Shown piece after piece: positions 53,275 to 64,000 of a stretch of DNA of 64,000 nucleotides. The notes under the pieces are model-generated. The model ran no database searches and was not told the origin of the DNA. It saw nothing but the letters and a program-made list of their open reading frames with translations. The position numbers and the translations under genes were made by a program. The stretch lies in the NCBI RefSeq assembly GCF_963678635.1, contig NC_087062.1, positions 45,088,395 through 45,152,394 on the forward strand, given 5' to 3'. This DNA is from Symsagittifera roscoffensis. Taxonomy: Eukaryota > Xenacoelomorpha > Acoela > Convolutidae. Within the stretch, counting starts at the first letter, position 1. The number at the start of each line of letters is the position of its first letter.

Positions 53275-53660
53275 AGAGTAATGAACGTAGTGAGTACTCT
53301 TGTTTATATCTTGGTGAATAAAACTTGTTCACGCTCAATTTTGATTTTAATGGTTTAATTTTTGAGTTCTTTTTAGGTTTAGATCATTTCCTTTGTTAAA
53401 AGGAAGACAAACTCCGTTATAGATCAGCGAAAGTGTATAGGGCACGAAAACTGTGCTTTAAAACCGAAAACTGTACTTCTTGTTTCGAAAATGGAATTCA
53501 ATTATCAGTTTTTCTAGCGAAGTGGAAGTTAGTTTTTTCGGGAAATTCATAGAGCTTTAAGGGCAGATATTTGTTTTCTTCAAAATGCGAATGGTGAAGT
53601 GTTTTTTTTAAAAAAAAAATAAGGCATTTTTTTCTGTCTCCGTGGGTTCATTACTCTTTT
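53275..53660. repeat. Dispersed repeat (AGTAATGAAC family), copy downstream of tankyrase
   Basis: It begins AGAGTAATGAACGTAGTGAG and ends GGGTTCATTACTCTTTT, i.e. inverted termini. The interior matches 46300-46500. A second partial copy follows at about 53690-53815 (GATGAACGTAGTGAAGATTC, then TTTTTTCAGGAAAAAATCT). Confidence 0.65.
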
Positions 53661-53820
53661 CTAACTGGATTGGCTATATTTTTAAGAATCGATGAACGTA
53701 GTGAAGATTCTAATATTGGTCTCGATGTTTTCTTTGTATTTTTTTTTCAGGAAAAAATCTAAAAATGCTCCAGTAATTACAAAAAGGCATATGTAGATAA
53801 AAATTCAGTAATGAAAGCAC

Positions 53821-53821
<1 letters not shown>

Positions 53822-53851
<30 letters not shown>

Positions 53852-53914
53852 CATACATACATACATACATACATACATACATACATACATACATACATAC
53901 ATACATACATACAT
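53822..53914. repeat. ACAT tetranucleotide microsatellite, about 23 units
   Basis: It is an uninterrupted (ACAT)n tract. It probably grew from the ACATACAT found at the corresponding place in the repeat copy near 46160. Confidence 0.97.
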
Positions 53915-54192
53915 CCAGACAGACATACCTTTTTCTTAACCAGCATAAGAAGACAATGGTGTACGCACACTGCACAAAAACAAGTGAAATGGCAATTTTT
54001 GTACCTATCAATCAGGACAAAGGAAAAAAACAATATTTTTTGACAATTTTTTTCAATTAAAATTGTACAAATTAACACTAAGCGAAAATAACTTTATATG
54101 TAGAGGTGGTTCTGGTCTCTACTTACGCCATATATACATAAAATGCAGTACAACAGATTCAGAAATGTAAGCATTACATAATTTCGTCTTTA

Positions 54193-56032
54193 CTACAGTA
54201 ACCTTTGGCGGCGCAGTTCTGATAGTAAAACTGGCAACATTTTCTTCACGTATAAATTGGACAAATGAGCACCGTCTCTGAAGACAGGAACACCTTCAAA
54301 AATTGCCGGCAGTGTTACTCGCGTAGCGTTGCTTCCAATAAACAGAGACGCCATGTCAATGTAATGAAATTTGGGATACTTATGGGATAGTTCTTGATAA
54401 AATGCTCGCAAAAAAGGAACACCACTCTCTTCTGAAATCGTGATCGGACATGCATTTGTGAAATTAGAGAGGTCCTTGTGCTGGTTTTCTAGCTTTTTAA
54501 TGCATTCTGTTGGGTTTTGCTTAGATGTCTGGTGTGTAATCATAATAACAGGTGTAGTGAAAGGAATCACTTTCTCGATCAATTTGGGAATTTCACTGCG
54601 AATCATCTCTGTCCACTTGTTCAAATTTGATGTTGCAGTCATTGCTGTGCTGTTTTCGGTCACTTTTATTTCTGCTATGTGCAGTTGTCTAGCGAAGTAA
54701 ATTGTGATGTTTGGTTTGTTCGCTAGAATATATTCCATACTCTTACGAGGGATCATTTGGATTATTTTTTTTGCTTTTTCGGTAAGTTGTTTATGTTCCG
54801 TACCCCAGTAATAAGTCGAGAAGAAAGGCGAACCATTATGGCAAAAAGATTCATAATCAGCTTTTACAGCGCACGTAGAGTGTAGTTCTTGGAACCAATC
54901 GTTCCATGATAAGCAATATGAGTCACCTACAAGTAGAAAACTTATATCATCAGCTAAATAGTCGCATAGATTTGGATGTTCTGGGTCTTGGTTGTTGATT
55001 TTTATTGTCTGGTTTTCATTTTCTTTCGTTATAAATGAAAAACTGAAAGGTTCATCAAAAGAGTATCTCAAAATTTGGTTCAAAAGAAAAGGTTGAATAA
55101 CTGTCAGTGTCAAAAAAACTAATAAAATTAGTTTTGATGAAAATTTACTGCATAAATTTCTTACAGGTTCTTCGATTGATTTTTTTACCAAGAAAGACAG
55201 CGTGATTGTTGAAAGTAAAACAGTGATTGGTCTGAAAAAGGCATCCTCTGGTAATAGAGAGTTTATATCTCCAATCTTGGTAAGCGGTAAATGCACAAGG
55301 TACATGGGATAGGACAGTTTACCCACGAAACAAAGAAAAGGATTGTGGTAAACGTAGGACTTAATGAAGTTATTTTGAGAAGATATTTCCAGAAACAATA
55401 TCATTGCGAATGTCAGTAGAGATGTTCCAATTCCAAGAAACATGGGCGAGCCTCCCTTCACCAAAGTAACCATACAGCATAGACAGAATAAAGTTCCCAA
55501 GGATAAAAAATCAGCAAAGGTCTGGTAAGCTTCGTTTTGTAGTTTTTCGGCAAGAAAACCTGTTTTTGGAATCATCAGAATTGTTGCTGAAATTACAGAG
55601 CCCAAAGTGAATTGATAGAGTCTTCCCCAGGTCGAAAAATAAGCCACCATGTGAGAACTAAAGGACAACTTGACGTTCAGAAAAATACAAAAAATCGAAC
55701 AAGTGGCGAAAAATAGAAACAACAAGGAAATGCGTTTTTTGCAAATGAATGTAATAACGACCAGGAGAATAGGAAAAACAGCGTAGAATTGCTCCTCGAT
55801 TGAGAGAGACCAGAAATGGATAACAGGGCTCTGATCTGAACCTTCGTCTGTGAAATAATCCAGCTCTACGTTCAGTCCGTGCCAGTTTTGGAAGTACAAA
55901 GCGGAAGCTATGAAAGACCGCTGGTGCATTTTGACGTATTTGGGAAGTTCGGTGAAGCGAAAGAGTAGAGCTGTGACGTTAAGTACGGTGGCGGACGCTG
56001 GAAACAGTCGAATGAAACGTCGGCAGTAGAAT
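54193..56032 (-). CDS. Acyltransferase-3/SGNH protein, exon 2 (membrane segments and SGNH domain)
   Basis: The exon starts after TTGTTCTTAG (acceptor at 56033-56034) and ends at a TAG at 54193. It joins exon 1 in frame, giving RFYCRRFIRLFPAS, a standard acyltransferase-3 phrase. It has SLSIEEQFYAVFPILLVVI and about eight further hydrophobic spans, then a lumenal/extracellular C-terminal part. This contains SGNH block I (FLLVGDSYCLSW) and a late DGAHLSN, matching the Asp-x-x-His of OafA-type SGNH domains. The predicted protein is about 688 residues, normal for this family. OafA-like proteins move acyl groups to sugars or other acceptors across a membrane. The substrate here is unknown. Confidence 0.9.
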
Positions 56033-56334
56033 CTAAGAACAAACATGACTGTTTGCATATCATTGCAAAGCCCTGAATTTTCCAACTGCCCTTAATAGGT
56101 AATGAATTCGGTTGATAAGGAAAATATTCAAAAACCATTAATTTTTAACCAGGCCACACAAGCGTGAAAATTTGAATACCACAAAACTATTATGAACAAT
56201 AAGTGTGACTCAATTTTCTATTTTGAATGTTTCTGTTAAAATTGCGGTACGCTTGCAGCCCTATAGATAAACTTTTCACAGAGTATAATTAATAATGATT
56301 GTGGGTTCTGCGATTCGCAGAGGATCTATGAAAG

Positions 56335-56389
56335 GCTATCCAACCTGTCTAAGGCTATCCAACCTGTCTAGGCTATCCAACCTGTCCGT
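56335..56389. repeat. Three copies of a 18-20 base unit GGCTATCCAACCTGTCTA
   Basis: CTATCCAACCTGTC occurs three times in a row just left of the MITE. Confidence 0.9.
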
Positions 56390-56404
56390 TTCTCTTATTT
56401 CCCC

Positions 56405-56784
56405 CAGAGGCGAATCTAATATTTTCTCGAGGGGAGGGCGGACTTAAAAAAAAATCGAAAATTTTGTCGACCTTTTTTTTAAGTCGGTCAAATTGATTTT
56501 CTGAGCTCTCCCAAATCACTATGAAGACCCTATTTTGACCAAATTTTCTGCGCCACAGGCAAATCTTTTTAAAAACAGGCCGAAAAGCGTTTTTAGGCGC
56601 GCAATCCCCCCTTAAAATTTGTATAAAATAGCGCCAAGTGCGCCTTTAGAAAAATTTTAGGGTCAGTCAGCCAAAATGGATATCTCAAGGTAGTACAAAG
56701 GGGTGACCGTTCGGGTCGGTAGGCGATCGAATTCCTGAGGGCAAGGGGGCGTCCGCCCTCCCCAACCCCCTAAATCCGCTGGTG
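56405..56784. mobile_element. hAT-like MITE, copy 2 (380 bp)
   Basis: Left end CAGAGGCGAATCTA; right end in reverse complement CACCAGCGGATTTA. It is flanked by ATTTCCCC (56397-56404) and ATTCCCCC (56785-56792), an 8-bp duplication with one mismatch. It shares long stretches with copy 1, for example AATTGATTTTCTGAGCTCTC and GGTCAGTCAGCC. Confidence 0.85.
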
Positions 56785-56939
56785 ATTCCCCCAAATTTCA
56801 GACTGAGTTATTTTGTAGAGCGAAGCTGTTTTTTTGCGACTCAAGGCCGTTTTTCTTGCCTCTCGATTCTTCACGTGATGTCACTATTGCAGCCGTAATC
56901 TGCCAGGCTGTGGTAGAATTGAAGCTAGAATTCAAGTAA

Positions 56940-57050
56940 GAGCTCGTCCTCTACTACTATCATTGTCAGGGCAGGGGATCGTTTACGCGATCTGACGATC
57001 TCGAAGTGAACGCCTTACCAATATGCTAAGCGACTCAAAGCATGGCCAAT
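56940..57050 (-). repeat. Possible tRNA-derived SINE relic
   Basis: On the - strand TTAGCATATTGGTAAGGCGTT looks like a D-arm (A box) and CGCGTAAACGATCCCC like a damaged B box at roughly the right spacing. The anticodon region is unclear. This is weak evidence from a single copy. Confidence 0.35.
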
Positions 57051-58544
57051 TTGCTAATTTTAAACCCTAAACCCCCGAAGCTTTACAAAAAGCTGAAGAT
57101 AAAATATCTACCAAAAGCCTCAAGGTATTTAGTAACACAAGAAAAAATTGATAAAATTATGATTTTGATTGCCGAAATTTGGCTTGATCAAAAAGCAGTG
57201 CAAGCATAAATTTGCCGCACTTCTTCTTAATTGGGAAACAAGTATACTCATATGGAAGTGAAGCCATGAATTTTCAGACTGCACTGCCGGTGAAAAACTA
57301 TGAAATAGTTTCGGGTGATATATAGTTATTCTAAATTTTCTTAATTGAAGAAACTTCAATTAAAAAATAGAAAAAAAATATTCTTCAGATCTAAAAACGT
57401 AGTAGTAAGTCCAAGTAGTCTCCGCGTTATCCCACAACTGATCAAATAAAATGGCCCTTTAACAAATTAGGACCTTGAAGGTCCAACAAAAGGGGGGGGG
57501 GAGAAATAGTTAACAAGATCCACAAATTCTTAAAACCTCACAACTTTTAACTTTTCAAAGATCAGAGTTGAAATATGTTTTCAAATATATTTGCACGAAG
57601 CCAATAATCTTCAGATGGTATTAAAAACTTTGTTAAAATATGACTAATAAATGAGTCAAACGTACGCTTATGGTCTTAGAGGACAGTGGATGTTTGTTAT
57701 GATATCAATTGGCGTTTTTAGCGAGTGTTTTTTCCTTGTATGAATAAAGAATCTTTCTCTCTTCAAAAAATAAAAATATGAATTCTTGCTGCCATTTTTG
57801 ACACTAGTTTTTTTTGTGTCCTTCAATAAAAGTGTTATGTATATAGTCCCTATTTTTTTCTGCTTAAAGATTTTAGCATGGCATATAGAATTAACTCAAA
57901 AAGGCGTTGCTTATTTTGGGAGTGAATACTAAGACTGAGCCTAAAAAGTTACTTTCTTTGTTCGATTAAAAATTCGTGCCACAATGCGGTTGACCGGTTT
58001 TTTGGAGCATCTGGAAGTTCTAATAAGTTTTAGGAAGCACAGCAGGTGCCAGGTATGGAAATATAAACTAGAACCCTATTTTGCTTTTGTTTATATTTCT
58101 GGTCATAGATTTTCAAAAGTCAATTTGAGGCTTCTTCATTATACTTTTAGTTAACAATCACAATGCAAAGCCACTAGGATTATGAAATACTGCTCGGGTC
58201 GTAATTGCGACTAACTTCAAGACATAAAGCAACGCCGTATGCCATTCCACTGCCGAAACTTCGGGACACCTTTTTTTATCGTCGCGAACAAAGTCTGTAA
58301 ATGTCAAACGTCGGTCACAAAAAAATTATAAATTCTTCGAAAAGCTGGAAAGTAGTCACTTAAATGTCTGAAAAATGACCGAAATATGTATATTTAAAAA
58401 TATGATAAGCACAGACCAAAAAAACTATATCCTTAACTAGATCCTTATTTTATGTTACTGAAAGAGGTATTGCTTAATTTTACAAAACACCGGGTGCAAA
58501 AAATGGATTGTTCAAACTTTTTGAGATCATAAAGCTTAAGTCAA

Positions 58545-61500
58545 AAAAGTACCGGCGGTCGTGGACGTGTTACTACGATCGCGCTGGACGCACTCAGTTT
58601 TCGTCGGTCATGCCAGCCGTGGTTTATTTTCGTCAATTTTGTCGACTGCAGTCAACTTCCGTCTGTCGTGCCGGTGTAATTGGTCATTCGTGTCGGTCGC
58701 GGTTAAACTTTGTGAAACGTGTCGGTCGTGTTGGTCGCGGTTAAGTTTTGTCGGTCATGCTGGTCGCGGCTAACTTTCGTCGGTCAAACCGATCGCGATT
58801 ATTCTTTGTCGGTCGTGCTGATCTCGGTTATGTTTTTGCCTGCCGTGTTTGTTTCGCGGTTAAATTTTGTCGGTCGTGCCAGTTGTAGTTAATTTTTTGG
58901 TCATGTCGGTCAGGTTGAGTTTCCTCGGTTGTGCCGGATGTGATTATGTTTGCCAGTCTTGCCAGTGGCGATTAAATTTTTTCGGTCGCGTCGGCCCTGT
59001 TGTAAATTTTGATCCGTCGTGCCGGTCGAGGTTAGCATCTGTCGGTCGTGCTGGTTGCCTGTTAATTTTTCTCGATCGTTCGGGTAGCCGGTTGATTGTT
59101 GTAGTTTTTGCCGGTTGTGGTAACTTTTTTTTAGTGCCAATCACGGTTGATTTTTTTTGGTCGTACCGATCGTGATTAATTCTGTTTAACGTCTTGCAGA
59201 TGGCGATTATAATTTGTCGGGCAGTTGAACCAAAGAATTTTTGTCTTCGCGCTGAAAACCGTTTAAAATTGGTCGGCAAATTAGGTTTTGTCGATCGTGC
59301 CGGTGGTGATTACTTTTGTCGGTCGTGCTGGTCGTGATTTACTTTTTTTCTCGAGCATGTTAGGATTATTTTTTGTCGTTTGTGCCGGTCGCGGTTAACT
59401 TTTGTCGGTCTTGCTGGTCGCCAGTTGGGTTTTGTCGGTCGTGCTGGTTCCGGTTTTTTTATGTTTAACACATCGGTCACCAGTTTTTATCACTCGTTTC
59501 GGTCGTAATTAACTTTTGTCGACCGTGTCGGTCGCGTTTGAGCTAAGTAAATCTTGCCGGTTGCGGTCATTCTTGTCGATCGTGCTGGTTGTGCTTAATT
59601 TTTGTTGTTCGTGTCGGTCGCATTTAATTTCTGTGGATCGTGCCGATCCTGTTTGGTCTTGTCGACCGTGCTGATCGTGGTTAAATTTTGTCGCTTGCAT
59701 CAGGCGCGTTTTAGTTTTGTCTATCTTGCCTATCGCCCTTAAGCATAGTGCTGGTCGTGGTTCACTTTTGTCGTTCGTGCTTGTCGCCAATTGAGTTCCC
59801 TTGTTCGTGCTGGCCGCTGTTAACTTTGATAGTCGAGTCGGTGCTGGTTAAGTTTTTCGATTGTACCGAACGTGAAAACATTAGGTGGCTTTGAATTTTT
59901 GCCGATCACGCAGTTCGCGGTTAAATTTTGTCAATCATGATGGTCGAGGTATATTAACGTCAATCGTGCTGGTGGGAATGATTTTTTTTATCGTGCCGGC
60001 CGCGCTTAAATTTTTTTCTCGTTTGGTTGATTTGTGTCAGTCTTGCCGGTCGCGATTGTTTTTTTGTCCGTCAAGCCGGCCGAGGTTAACTTACATTACT
60101 CGTGCCGGTGTCGATTAGTTTTTGCTGATAGCACCGGCCGCGTTTTTTTTTCGGTCATGCCGGTCGCAGTTATTTTTTTGGTCGTGCTGTTGGCTGTTAC
60201 TTTTTGTCAGGCGTGCCGATCTTGGTTTGTTTTTATCGGTCGTGCAGGAGGTGACTATGTTTTTTTCCCTCATGCCTGTTGTTATTGTTTTTTTTGATCG
60301 CATCGTTGGTGGTTATGTTTTCTCAGTCGTGCCGGTCGCTGTAAAATGATCTTGGTCATGCCAGTTGTGGTTTACTTTTATCAGTCGCGCCAGATGTAAT
60401 AATTTGTCGATCGGCCTAGTAGCGGGTCAATTTTGACGGTCGTATCAGTCTTTGCTTAATTTTTTTCGGCCGTGCCATTTGTGGTTAAAATGTCTCGTTC
60501 GTGCACGCTGTGATTAACGCTGTTCAGCATTGCCGGAAGCAATTATTCTTTGTCGATCGCGCGGGCTGCGATTCTTTTTGGCCGTCAGTGTCTGTCGCGA
60601 TTTACTTTTGTCAGTAGTGGCGTTAGAGGTGAATTTTTACTGCTGGCGATTCAATTGATTCGAAATCATTTATTGGTCGTGCGGGTCACGACTAACTTTT
60701 GTCGGTCACGTAGTTGAAGTAAAATAGCTTCAGTCGTGCCTGTGGCGAGTAACTTTTGTCTTTCACGCCGGCACCGCCTAAGTTTTTGTTGCTCCTGCCG
60801 GTCGCAGTTAGTTTTAGTCAGTCGTGCCGTTAGCGGTTGACTTTTTGTCGCACGTTTCAGTCGCGATTCAATTTTTTTTGTCGAGCTGGTCACCGTTTGT
60901 TGATTGTTTCCAATTAAATTATAGAGCAAACCAGTCGGGGTTTTTTGTGGGTCAAGCTGGTCGGGGTTAACTTACGCCAGTCGTACCGCTGTCAGTCAAT
61001 TATTTTTGTTCGGTCGAACCGGCCTCGTTTTTTTATTTTTTGGTCGCGTCAGTCGCGGTTCTTGTTGTCTGACGTGCCGGTCACTGTTTTCTTCTGTCGG
61101 TCGTGCAGGTCTTGATTTACAACTATTGGACGTATCTGTCGCTGATAAGTTTTGTTAGTCGTGCTAGTGGCGGTTACGTTTTGTCGGTCTTTCAGGTAGC
61201 CGGTTGATTGATGTCGTTCGTGCCGGTCACGGTTGAAATTCCTCAGTCATGCCAGTTTTGGTTACCTTTGCTCAGTTTTGCTGGTGGCGATTATTTTTTG
61301 TCGTTCGCTTCGGCTGTGACCAATTTTGATCCTTTGTGCCTGTAGCGGTTAATTTTAGTCCGTTTTGCGAATAGAGGTGAGCCTTCGATGCTGCCAATTA
61401 AGTTATTTTGCTCGCGCGGTTGACGGTTAACTTTTGTTGGTCACGCCAGTCAAGGTAAATAAGTCAGTCGTGCCTGTGGCGAGTAACTTTTGTCGATGGC

Positions 61501-62420
61501 GCCGGCCCTACCTTGATCTTTTTGCTCGTGCCGGTCGTGGTTAGTTTCGTCAGTCGTGCCAGTCTTGGTTACCCTTGCTCAGTTTTGCTGATGGTGATTT
61601 TTTTTGTCGTTCGCTTCGGTTGTGACTGATTTTTGTCGGTTGTGCCTGTCGCGTTTAACTTTTGTCAATTTTAGCAATAGAAGGGAGCCTTTGCTGCTGG
61701 CAATTCAGTTGTTTCTGTACTGCAGTTTAACATTTTTTGGTTGCGCGGTTAACGGGTAACTTTTGTCGGTCACACCAGTCAAGGTAAATTAGTTCATTCG
61801 AGTCTGTGGCGGGTAATTTGTGTCGGTGGCTGGTCACAATCTATGTTTTGTTGTTTGTTTCCAAGTAATTTATCGTGCATGTGGGTCGCGGTTTTTTTCG
61901 GCCGTGTCAGTTGCGGTTTTTGTTGTCTGACGTACCTGTCGCGGTTTACTTTAGTCGGTCGTGCAGCTCTTGATTTATTTTTGTCAGTAGTACTGGGGCA
62001 ATTAATTTCTCTTTTTTGTGCCGGACCTTGTTGAAAACTCTTGGTCCTGCCTGTCGCCTTTAAGTTTTGTTGGTCGTGCTTGTGGTGGTTATGTTTTGTC
62101 GATCGATCAGGTAGCTGGTTGATTGTTGTCATTCCGGCCGGTTGCGGTGGAACTTTGATATTGGTGCCGGTCACGGTTGAGTTTTTTATTGTGCCGGTCT
62201 TGGTTAACTTTGGTCAGTCTTGCTGTTGGAAATTAACCTTTGTAGGTTGCTCCGGCCGCGGTTAACTTTTGTCGGTCTTGCCGGTCGCGGTTAACTTAAG
62301 TCATTCGGTAATTTATTTCGCTGGCGGCGGTTAAACTTTTTCGTTCGTGCCGTTGGCATTTACTGTAACAGTCGTGAAAGTCACGGTTAAGTTTCGTCGG
62401 TCGTACCTTTTTCGTTCTGT
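58545..62420. repeat. Degenerate minisatellite, about 29-30 base unit, about 3.9 kb
   Basis: The best unit is GTCGGTCGTGCCGGTCGCGG followed by TTAACTTTT. The period is visible as repeated TTTTGTCGGTC at 28-31 base steps, for example at 59400, 61140 and 62250. Units are heavily mutated (GTCAGTCGTGCC, TTTTTCGGTCATG), with about 130 copies in all. All open frames in it on both strands are products of the repeat. Confidence 0.93.
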
Positions 62421-63418
62421 AAATAAAAAATATTATGAGGCCAAACTGAGCTTTTTGTGAATTGTAAGCGGATTCTGCAACAACAAAAAAAATTTCGCAA
62501 CAATGTTATTTTTCTTTGATCTTCTCTGCTGTTTTGGAATTCACGGACAAATAGCTAAAACACTGTATTGCTCGAAATTTCTCCAAAAACAGGCAACTTT
62601 GCGGAATCCGCAACAAAATGTGTGGAATCCGGAACCAGTTTGTGAAACCCATGAATGAATAATAACATACAGACAAAAATTGTGCGCCTCTTCAGTGCAT
62701 AGTTTGACCTCGTAATGAAAATTTGCTTTTAAAGAATAGAACAACTGTTTATAAGTTAGAAAGTTTATCCAAAATATCTGTTTTGCAATAATACGTAGTC
62801 AGCTGCATATAGTGGCGTTATCAAAGTCTATCAATAATGAGTTTCCCCAGCAGTCTTGAATTAACATATCTTGACTGCGGTTGTCTGGAAATACCACCGC
62901 CAAAGGCACCTCAGAAAAGTTTTTATCGGTCGAAAATGGATGTCACAAATCAATATCGAAGGTTTTGTGAGTGGGGCTATTTGGTTGATGAGGGAGTGAC
63001 CTCGCCTAATTTTTACCTATATTGCATAAAGTGGGGTGATTTGTCTCTAAGGTAAGAAAAATTGCATATGCTTTATTGTTGAATTAGTCGCATGTATTGT
63101 TCACTAGGTACCAAAGGGGGAAATAATTGGCACTTTTCCAGTTTCCCACCAACAAAGCTGTTCAAAAATTGTTCACACGGCAATTTGTATGTTAGAAATG
63201 GTGTAGAAATTTGTTCACCTCTTCACACTGATACGTTTTGATGCAATTTACAAAAGGAAAAATTATTTTAAATAGACTTTCACATATTGAACTTAAGAAA
63301 AAATCAAAGAGAGGGGGGACTGGAAAAGAGCCTCTAAATCAATCAGATCCGTCTTTTCCACTATTATAAGAGTTGCAATGGGAACATATATAGTTGGAGA
63401 GAGTCCAAATCTCGATAC
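62421..63418. other. Unique-looking intron sequence right of the minisatellite
   Basis: No gene was recognised. A 72-residue open frame at 62837-63055 on the + strand has no recognisable features. Confidence 0.55.
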
Positions 63419-63645
63419 CTCGGCAAATCCACGTGACCTGTCTCAATAAGCTCCCGCAGCAGTACTGAAGTGATTAGAAACCCAGAGAGCACGAAGAACA
63501 CGTCCACTCCTAGCCACCCATTGTCCATATATGGGACATCACAGTGGAATAGAATAACGGCCATACATGCTAGCCCACGGATGGCGTCCAGATGTCTGCG
63601 GTACGCAAGTTTTTGTTCGGTTGTTTTCTTTTCTTCTTGCGTCAT
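63419..63645 (-). CDS. Acyltransferase-3/SGNH protein, exon 1
   Basis: The ATG at 63645 starts MTQEEKKTTEQKLAYRRHLD. The conserved first helix is AIRGLACMAVILFHCDVP, with the family histidine. The second motif is GWLGVDVFFVLSGFLIT. The donor is CCGAG|GTATCG at 63418-63417, leaving two bases that pair with exon 2. Sequence past the donor does not resemble the family, which supports the junction. Confidence 0.88.
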
Positions 63646-64000
63646 GTTTATATGCCAAACTTCGAAGAACAATATACTATAGTGTACAAGGCATCAGCAG
63701 CTTTCAATACATTTTTTTTCATGCAAGTAAGAACTTAGTTTTTCTTTTTTAACAGAAGCATGAAGAATGAATTGTGCCATTGTTTTCAATGAGCTGTCAA
63801 TGATATTCAGCACTCATTTGTTTATATGATTGCATGTTTAACCAATTTTTACCTAACAAATTTAACAGTCCCCACGAAAAACAGCAGCTTTTAGTACTAT
63901 GTTTGTTGATGCCAGTAGATTTTAATTTGTTCAATGACAAAAAATAAAGAAAAATTTACTCTGATTTAGATGAGCTGGTCATTTACATCAGCAACTATCA
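63646..64000 (-). other. Presumed 5' flank of the acyltransferase gene
   Basis: This is AT-rich sequence upstream of the ATG at 63645. No clear core promoter element could be fixed, and further 5' exons beyond the window cannot be excluded. Confidence 0.5.

Larger units (their letters stand above)
56033..63418 (-). other. 7.4-kb intron of the acyltransferase gene
   Basis: It contains a short tandem array (56335-56389), a hAT-like MITE (56405-56784), a possible tRNA-derived relic, about 1.5 kb of AT-rich sequence (57040-58540) with no gene, and a large minisatellite (58545-62420). No additional exon of the gene was recognised inside it. Confidence 0.8.

Noticed and set aside
53805-54078. Open frames encoding a Met-Tyr-Val-Cys repeat
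   Set aside because: They are translation of the ACAT microsatellite.
58508-62265. Many open frames of 60-130 codons with repeated Val/Cys/Arg or Asp/Arg/Lys motifs
   Set aside because: All are frames through the 30-base minisatellite, on both strands.
62837-63055. 72-codon open frame on the + strand
   Set aside because: It lies in the acyltransferase intron with no recognisable domain or partner exon.
1-64000. CRISPR array, prokaryotic operons or phage
   Set aside because: The tandem repeats have no unique spacers of constant length, and the genes have spliceosomal introns and animal domain architectures.

Overview
The window is animal nuclear DNA. Two spliced host genes with GT-AG introns are visible: a tankyrase on the + strand (31162-52149) and an OafA-type membrane acyltransferase with a C-terminal SGNH domain on the - strand (54193-63645). 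Most of the remaining sequence is nested retrotransposons, MITEs, tRNA-derived SINEs and satellite-like repeats. I could not identify the species or phylum. The element mix (Gypsy, Copia, BEL/Pao, an RLE-type non-LTR element) fits an invertebrate with a transposon-rich genome.

Positions 1-31100 are a nest of transposons. A damaged Copia element (- strand, 1 to about 3524) abuts the 3' end of a non-LTR-type retrotransposon (- strand) with a reverse transcriptase, a cysteine/histidine finger and a nuclease-like C-terminus. That element is split at 5577/28529 by a 22,951-bp Ty3/Gypsy element (5578-28528). The Gypsy element has 914-bp LTRs that differ at one base by my reading, and a 5-bp target duplication, CATAT. 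In the element's own direction (- strand) it runs: LTR, 2.5-kb repeat-rich leader, a 2935-codon gag-pol, a short spacer, a second ORF of about 2959 codons, LTR. The second ORF contains a clear SGNH-hydrolase-like domain and a probable second, degenerate one, on top of more than 1500 residues I cannot assign. It is the most unusual object in the window. Both ORFs are intact and the LTRs nearly identical, so the insertion is recent.

Positions 30145-30966 hold a foldback (palindromic) element interrupted by a 458-bp MITE with a perfect 8-bp target duplication. The tankyrase gene follows, with ten coding exons recognised. Intron 1 is 13.8 kb and contains an old, degraded 10.3-kb Gypsy element with an env-like remnant (33453-43719), into which a BEL/Pao fragment has gone on the opposite strand. 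Later introns and the 3' flank carry copies of at least two other dispersed families: a tRNA-Met-like SINE, and a repeat whose ends read like AGAGTAATGAAC.

Downstream of tankyrase lie a hAT-like MITE inside a SINE copy, an ACAT microsatellite and the acyltransferase. Its 7.4-kb intron holds a second copy of the MITE and a 3.9-kb degenerate minisatellite of about 30 bp per unit. The two host genes are convergent and functionally unrelated as far as can be seen: poly-ADP-ribosylation of client proteins versus O-acyl transfer at a membrane.
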